Source: an uncultured Actinomycetes bacterium (lineage in GTDB: Bacteria > Actinomycetota > Actinomycetes > S36-B12 > UBA5976). Taken from it: a DNA stretch of 33,230 nucleotides. Below the pieces are notes generated by a model that searched no databases, had not been told where the DNA came from, and was given only the letters and a program-made list of their open reading frames with translations. Positions 28,094 through 33,230 of this stretch are shown piece after piece; within the stretch, counting starts at the first letter, position 1; every line of letters starts with the position of its first letter. Location of the stretch: NCBI GenBank assembly GCA_903951185.1, contig CAJBBC010000014.1, positions 1 through 33,230 of the forward strand. Reading direction: 5' to 3'. Position numbers and translations under genes: made by a program.

Positions 28094-29719
28094 GTGAAAA
28101 AAATTGTTATTGTTGGTGGCGTTGCTGGCGGTATGTCTGCGGCAACTAGATTGCGTCGTCTTGATCCAGAAGCATCGATTATTGTGATCGAGCGAAGTGG
28201 TTTCGTATCTTACGCAAATTGTGGACTACCTTATTACGTTGGTGGAGTTATAGCTGATCAGGCATCATTGTTATTGCAAACACCAGCATCACTTGACGCC
28301 CGCTTTGAGTTAGATGTCCGGATTGAATCAGAAGTTACTGCTATCGATCGAAACGCAAAAAAAGTTTCTGTAACACGCAAATCTGGTGACACTTATGAAC
28401 TTGATTACGATGTTTTAGTTTTGAGCCCTGGCGCCCAGCCGATTGTTCCCCCGATCGAAGGCATTGATCGAGCACACACACTAAGAACTGTCGAAGACGT
28501 GACCAGAATTGCAGCTGCAGTTGCTAGTAATCCAAAGTCAGCAGTTGTAATTGGTGGTGGGTTCATTGGTGTTGAATCTGCTGAAAACTTAGTTCACAAG
28601 AATATTCCAACCACTATTGTCGAGGCTGCACCACAATTACTTGGTCCAATCGATCCTGAACTTGCTGAACTAGTCCATGCAGAAGTTCGTAAACACGGCG
28701 TAAAACTAAAACTTGGTGCCGGCGTTACTAAAGTTTCTGAAAATTCTGTGCAATTAGCAGATGGGACAGAAGTGCCAGCCGATTTGGTTATTTGTGCAAT
28801 TGGAGTCAAGCCAGACATTACTCTGGCTAAAGCCTGTGATCTTGAAATAGGTCCACGCGGTGGAATAACAGTAAATGAATTTGGTCAAACTTCCGACCTA
28901 AATATTTATGCAATTGGTGACGTCGCAGAAAAAATTGATGCATTTGATGGTGAGGCAACACTTGTACCGTTAGCAAATATTGCTAACCGCCAAGGACGTG
29001 TAGCAGCTGATCACATTATGGGCCGGACCGTTCGCCCGGTTAAAACAATTGGCACTGCAATCGTAAAAGTTTTTGATTTAACAGTTGCCTCTACTGGATG
29101 GAATGAAAAGCGCCTCAAAGCAAGAGGTGTCGATTGCCAAGCAATCCATACACATCCAGGTTCACATGCTGGGTACTACCCTGGCGCTGAGCAGATGGCA
29201 CTTAAATTATTAATTTCGAAACCAGATGGTGAGATTCTAGGTGCTCAAGCTGTTGGTGGCGATGGCGTTGACAAGCGTATTGATGTCATTGCCACAGCTA
29301 TTAGATGTGATCTACCCGCTCCTGAGTTAGCTGACTTAGAACTTGCCTACGCGCCGCCATTTGGTTCCGCTAAAGATCCAGTCAATATGTTGGGTTACAT
29401 TGCCGAAAATTTGTTAACCGGGTTCACCGAAAATATTCAATGGTATGACGTCAAACCTAAGTTTGCACAAGGTGATGTATTGCTTGACGTGCGAACTCAA
29501 GCTGAATTTGCAAACGGTGCGATTGTTGGCGCCATTAATATTCCACTTGATGAAATCCGAGATAGATTCCATGAAATCCCAGCTGGAAAAATAATTGTTT
29601 ACTGCCAAGTTGGTCAACGCGGACATACGGCAACAGTTTTACTTCGTGAACGCGGAGTTAACGCAGTTAATTTAGACGGCGGTTATAAAACTTGGGTTGC
29701 AGCTGAACCGTTAACTTAA
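28094..29719 (+). CDS. CoA-disulfide reductase / NADH:persulfide reductase-type flavoprotein fused to a C-terminal rhodanese domain
   Basis: IVIVGGVAGGMSAATRLRRLDPEASIIVIERSGFVSYANCGLPYYVGG; C-terminal DVLLDVRTQAEFANGAIVGAINIPL and YCQVGQRGHTA rhodanese active site. Confidence 0.94.
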   Translation: MKKIVIVGGVAGGMSAATRLRRLDPEASIIVIERSGFVSYANCGLPYYVGGVIADQASLLLQTPASLDARFELDVRIESEVTAIDRNAKKVSVTRKSGDTYELDYDVLVLSPGAQPIVPPIEGIDRAHTLRTVEDVTRIAAAVASNPKSAVVIGGGFIGVESAENLVHKNIPTTIVEAAPQLLGPIDPELAELVHAEVRKHGVKLKLGAGVTKVSENSVQLADGTEVPADLVICAIGVKPDITLAKACDLEIGPRGGITVNEFGQTSDLNIYAIGDVAEKIDAFDGEATLVPLANIANRQGRVAADHIMGRTVRPVKTIGTAIVKVFDLTVASTGWNEKRLKARGVDCQAIHTHPGSHAGYYPGAEQMALKLLISKPDGEILGAQAVGGDGVDKRIDVIATAIRCDLPAPELADLELAYAPPFGSAKDPVNMLGYIAENLLTGFTENIQWYDVKPKFAQGDVLLDVRTQAEFANGAIVGAINIPLDEIRDRFHEIPAGKIIVYCQVGQRGHTATVLLRERGVNAVNLDGGYKTWVAAEPLT

Positions 29720-29727
29720 CAAGTTAA
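29711..29727. terminator. Palindromic hairpin spanning both convergent stop codons
   Basis: TTAACTT-AAC-AAGTTAA, 7-bp perfect arms, covering the CoADR-RHD and livH stops. Confidence 0.35.
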
Positions 29728-30725
29728 ACAACATCTGGGGCTTTACCAAGTATGCCTTGGGGTCGGTACACCAACATCAATATGAAAACTGCATAAATTG
29801 CAGTTTCACTCCAGCGATAACCCAAGCCCGAGGGTACACCGTTACTAATGGACTCAATTAAGCCAACGAAGAAACCGCCAAAAATAGTGCCGCGTATTGT
29901 GGCAACCCCACCAATAATTGCGGCGGCATATCCAATTAAACCTATTTGCATACCAAGTGCGTAAGTTGAAATTCGAAATTCTTGTGCATAAATAACACCA
30001 GCAGCACTTGCTGTGGCACCGGCAATTAGAAAAGTCCTGGCGATAGTTTTATTCACATTAATGCCAACCATTTGGGATACTTCATAACTTGCTGAAACTG
30101 CCCGAATAGCTAAACCATTTTTTGAACGAGTGGCTAAGAAAGAAAATATGGCAAAAATCGGAATAGTAATTGCTAGTACAACAATTGCACGTTGAAATGA
30201 TGAAGTGAAGGATGTGTAAGGGAGCGCTTCGGGAATAACAGAATGAAACTTCTTCGGACCAGACCCATTTATTTTTAACCCAATATTTTGCAGAATTAAC
30301 GCAACACCCAGAGACGCAATTAGCGGAGCAAGTTTGTTGGAATTTCGTAATCTTCGAAACACTAGTAATTCAGTACTTAAACTAAGTAGTGCCCCAATGC
30401 ACATCGCAAGTAACAGCACCAAAATTAGCCAAATCCAGTTACTAAATGTTGGACTTACGGCACCAACTAGATCCACTAAAAGAAATGCTGAAATCACAGC
30501 GCCCATCATGAAAACTTCACCGTGAGCTAAGTTGATCATTCCAGTTGAGTTATAAATCAAACCAAAACCTAATGCAATCAGCGCATAAATTGCACCGGTT
30601 GAAAGGCCTTCAAATGCGTATGTAATAAAGAAACTTGGATACTTGATCGCACTGTAGGTAAGCCAAATTAAGAACCAAAGCGGAATCAACTTAGTTGCGT
30701 GCTCAAAGAGTTTCCGCGACTTCAT
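29724..30725 (-). CDS. livH: Branched-chain amino acid-type ABC transporter permease (LivH family)
   Basis: EGLSTGAIYALIALGFGLIYNSTGMINLAHGEVFMMGAVISAFL; AAIIGGVATIRGTIFGGFFVGLIESI; YRPQGILGK. Confidence 0.94.
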   Translation of the reverse strand: MKSRKLFEHATKLIPLWFLIWLTYSAIKYPSFFITYAFEGLSTGAIYALIALGFGLIYNSTGMINLAHGEVFMMGAVISAFLLVDLVGAVSPTFSNWIWLILVLLLAMCIGALLSLSTELLVFRRLRNSNKLAPLIASLGVALILQNIGLKINGSGPKKFHSVIPEALPYTSFTSSFQRAIVVLAITIPIFAIFSFLATRSKNGLAIRAVSASYEVSQMVGINVNKTIARTFLIAGATASAAGVIYAQEFRISTYALGMQIGLIGYAAAIIGGVATIRGTIFGGFFVGLIESISNGVPSGLGYRWSETAIYAVFILMLVYRPQGILGKAPDVV

Positions 30726-30894
30726 TATCTAACTGTAGTAAGTATGCCGATCGATTAAAGATCTATGGCTCTTTGTAGGTGGAAAATCTCCAACTTATTA
30801 ATGTCGCCGGCTTCATACTTAAGTTTGATTCACTAGTTTCAGGCATTTGAGTCATTGGATCAGCACAAAAAGCAAACTTCAATTAGGTTTGAGT

Positions 30895-31896
30895 ATGTCG
30901 AAAAAATGGGTTTTGGTTTCTTTAACTTTTGCCATATTAACTTCTGGTTGTAGTGAAGCAGGATCAACGGCACTTAAATCCAAGACTAGCAATGCTCCAG
31001 AAAATAATGAGGTTTCAGTATTTGAAGATAATCCAAATCCCGTTTCATTAGCCGCTTTAAATAAATTAGATATATCTGGATCGAACTTAGTTTTAAAAAA
31101 TATGGTAGGTACGACAAGTACTTACACAAAATATGAAATAACTTATCAAGCGAATGAATTTGAAATTTCAGGAATCTTAAATATTCCAATTGGTGACGGC
31201 CCATTTCCAGCTTTAGTACTGGGCCATGGATATATTGATCCAGCAATATATACAACTGGCCGCGGTCTAAAACGTGAACAAGATTACTTGGCGAGTAATG
31301 GTTTTATAGTTTTACACACTGACTACCGGAATCACGCTGGCAGTGATGACGATCCAAATAACACATTGAATATGCGGCTTGGCTACACCGTAGATGTTAT
31401 TGCTGCTGCAAAAGCGCTCAGAAATTCTGGACTAGCTCAGGTTGACCAAAAAAGAATCGGTTACCTTGGCAGGTCGATGGGTGGTGGTATTGGGTATAAC
31501 GTCGCAACTGTTGCGCCAAATGAATTCGATGCACTTGTTTTATATGCACCAGTTAGTGCGAATTACGTAGATAACTTTAATAAGTGGGGTCGGGATAATC
31601 CGGAAATTGAAAATCCAATTGTTGAAAAATTTGGTAGCCCAGAAGATGCACCAGACTTTTGGAAAGGCATTTCAGCTGAAAACTACTTTGCGAATATTTC
31701 TGATCCAATCATGATTCATCATGGAACTAATGATGAAAGTTGCAAAGTGGAGTGGTCACAGCGTGCTGCGGCACAAATGAAGGCTGCTGGTAAAGAAGTT
31801 ACGCTCCATGTTTACGAAGGTGAAGCCCATGCATTTGGGCCGATGTGGGAATTGTCCATGCAGCGTTCAGTCGAATTCTTGCAGGCAAATCTTTAA
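30895..31896 (+). CDS. Alpha/beta hydrolase (prolyl-oligopeptidase/dienelactone-hydrolase-like) lipoprotein; ATG 30895 preferred
   Basis: MSKKWVLVSLTFAILTSGCSEAGS lipobox; LVLGHGYIDPA; GYLGRSMGGGIGYN nucleophile; HHGTNDESC and EAHAF for acid/His. Confidence 0.9.
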   Translation: MSKKWVLVSLTFAILTSGCSEAGSTALKSKTSNAPENNEVSVFEDNPNPVSLAALNKLDISGSNLVLKNMVGTTSTYTKYEITYQANEFEISGILNIPIGDGPFPALVLGHGYIDPAIYTTGRGLKREQDYLASNGFIVLHTDYRNHAGSDDDPNNTLNMRLGYTVDVIAAAKALRNSGLAQVDQKRIGYLGRSMGGGIGYNVATVAPNEFDALVLYAPVSANYVDNFNKWGRDNPEIENPIVEKFGSPEDAPDFWKGISAENYFANISDPIMIHHGTNDESCKVEWSQRAAAQMKAAGKEVTLHVYEGEAHAFGPMWELSMQRSVEFLQANL

Positions 31897-31939
31897 TTCC
31901 CTGACTTGTGTAAGTTTATTTGTGTACGTTTAAATTTTT

Positions 31940-32695
31940 TTACATCCGCAAGTACGAAGCGCCATTAAAGTCAAGGACTGCGCCACTTGCCCAAAGCGAC
32001 TCTTTGGAAGCTAAGAAGTAAATCGCTTTCGCTAATTCTTCTGGTTCAGCAACGCGGCCGAAAGGGCTCTGATTGCGAATGTCATCGCCAGTTGGACCAT
32101 TCAGTAATTCAGCAGCCATTTCAGTATCCACGAATCCAGGAGCAAGTGTTGTCACTCCAATCCCTAGTGGGGCTAAAGCCTTTGCAATTGACTGACCAAA
32201 AGCGACAATCGCAGCTTTACTTGCGCCGTACGCCGGACTCACTGGTTCGCCGCGAAAAGCACCACGTGAACCAACATTTACAATTCGCGAATCTGCATTG
32301 CGCGGCATGAATTGCAAAGCGCACCACGTTACGTTTGCAGCACCAATTAAGTTGACGCCTAATGTATCGGCCCAAGCTTGTTGCCATACTCCATAACTCG
32401 AAGACTCAATTGGATGATCAAAAAATACTCCAGCGTTGTTAATTAGAATGTCTATTTGACCAAACTCTTTACCAACCTGATCGACCATGACTTTGATTTC
32501 GGCTGCATCACGCAAATCTGCTTGCGCAATCATGTGCCCAGAACCAGGCAAACTAGCAACAACTTCACTGGCTAGCATTTCATTAGCGCTATAGTGAACC
32601 GCAATTCGATCACCATTTTCCGCGAAATACTTTGCAATGCTTGCACCGATTCCTCGTGATCCACCGGTGACTAAAACAGTTCTTTGTTTTCCCAT
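31940..32695 (-). CDS. SDR family oxidoreductase
   Basis: VLVTGGSRGIGASIAKYFAENG; INNAGVFFDHP; VGSRGAFRGEPVSPAYGASKAAIVAFGQSIAKALAPLGIGVTTLAPGFVDTEM. Confidence 0.95.
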   Translation of the reverse strand: MGKQRTVLVTGGSRGIGASIAKYFAENGDRIAVHYSANEMLASEVVASLPGSGHMIAQADLRDAAEIKVMVDQVGKEFGQIDILINNAGVFFDHPIESSSYGVWQQAWADTLGVNLIGAANVTWCALQFMPRNADSRIVNVGSRGAFRGEPVSPAYGASKAAIVAFGQSIAKALAPLGIGVTTLAPGFVDTEMAAELLNGPTGDDIRNQSPFGRVAEPEELAKAIYFLASKESLWASGAVLDFNGASYLRM

Positions 32696-32717
32696 GAAAT
32701 AAGAGTACTTACTTTAA

Positions 32718-33230
32718 TTAATTATTTCGATTAATTGCTTTTAAACCTTCACGAACTGAAAGCGTTTGCAGGTCTGGATGAGATTTAATGAATTTCTTAA
32801 CAAATCTAGGATCTGTATATGAGTAACTACGAAGTGCCCAGCCAATAGCTTTCGCAATAAAGAATTCTTGATCCTTAGCGCGTAGAGCGCAGTATTTTTC
32901 TAGTCGGATTACATCTGTGCGCTTACCGAGTTTTAATTGGTGAATTATGGCCACACGCACCATCCAAATATTGTCGTATTTAACCCACTGATCCATCAGT
33001 TTTCGTAATTGTGGATTTCGATCAATAACCGGTTCAATCGCAGTGCGCAAAGCATCAACGGTATCCCACCAAGATTTGGTTGTGATGAACCACTTTGCCT
33101 GTTTAGTTACAAAATCTTGCGAAAGTCTATTTGAATTCTTAATTAATAAATCACAAGCAACATATTGAAATTCGCGTTCTTTCTGTTCCCATAAATCTTG
33201 ACAAAGCGAAACAAGTTCTTTTTCGGTAAA
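32718..33230 (-). CDS. DNA alkylation repair (AlkD-like HEAT-repeat) protein, N-terminus beyond the window
   Basis: The frame continues past the tracked 33050 start to the window edge: FTEKELVSLCQDLWEQKEREFQYVACDLLIKNSNRLSQDFVTKQAKWFITTKSWWDTVDALRTAIEPVI...DNIWMVRVAIIHQLKL...EFFIAKAIGWALRSYSYTDPRFVKKFI. Confidence 0.9.
   Translation of the reverse strand, partial: FTEKELVSLCQDLWEQKEREFQYVACDLLIKNSNRLSQDFVTKQAKWFITTKSWWDTVDALRTAIEPVIDRNPQLRKLMDQWVKYDNIWMVRVAIIHQLKLGKRTDVIRLEKYCALRAKDQEFFIAKAIGWALRSYSYTDPRFVKKFIKSHPDLQTLSVREGLKAINRNN

Noticed and set aside
30739-30821. Known riboswitch class (purine, preQ1, glutamine-type)
   Set aside because: No matching conserved core sequence could be found by eye; reported only as a possible structured element.

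Overview
This 33.2 kb window looks like a compact, AT-leaning actinobacterial chromosome segment. The dnaK-grpE-dnaJ-hspR operon with a HAIR operator supports that; a freshwater streamlined lineage is inference only. It is mostly housekeeping and metabolic: GNAT (partial), purA, class II fba, DedA, pyrE, an SDR, the dnaK operon, two Zn-dependent alcohol dehydrogenases, a MalY/PatB-type aminotransferase, ogt, an MpaB-family protein, a DHA2 MFS exporter, an orphan response regulator, a CapA-family lipoprotein, pntAA-pntAB-pntB, a cytochrome P450, tRNA-Thr(CGU), a lone livH-type permease, an alpha/beta hydrolase lipoprotein, an SDR and an AlkD-like protein (partial). The most interesting part is 23.7-29.7 kb, a divergent locus I read as sulfide/persulfide (sulfane sulfur) handling. 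The leftward arm is a methyltransferase, a sulfide:quinone reductase-like flavoprotein and an untracked 47-aa microprotein. The rightward arm is a rhodanese lipoprotein, an untracked 58-aa six-Cys protein, a membrane protein with a GCPVCNK motif, thioredoxin, a CsoR/CstR-family repressor lacking the Cu-ligand His, and a CoA-disulfide-reductase/rhodanese fusion. A perfect 16-bp palindrome ATACCCCTAGGGGTAT sits between the two arms and overlaps candidate -10 elements in both directions. Two small genes in this locus fall below the ORF-track cutoff. All family calls are from reading the sequence; no searches were run.
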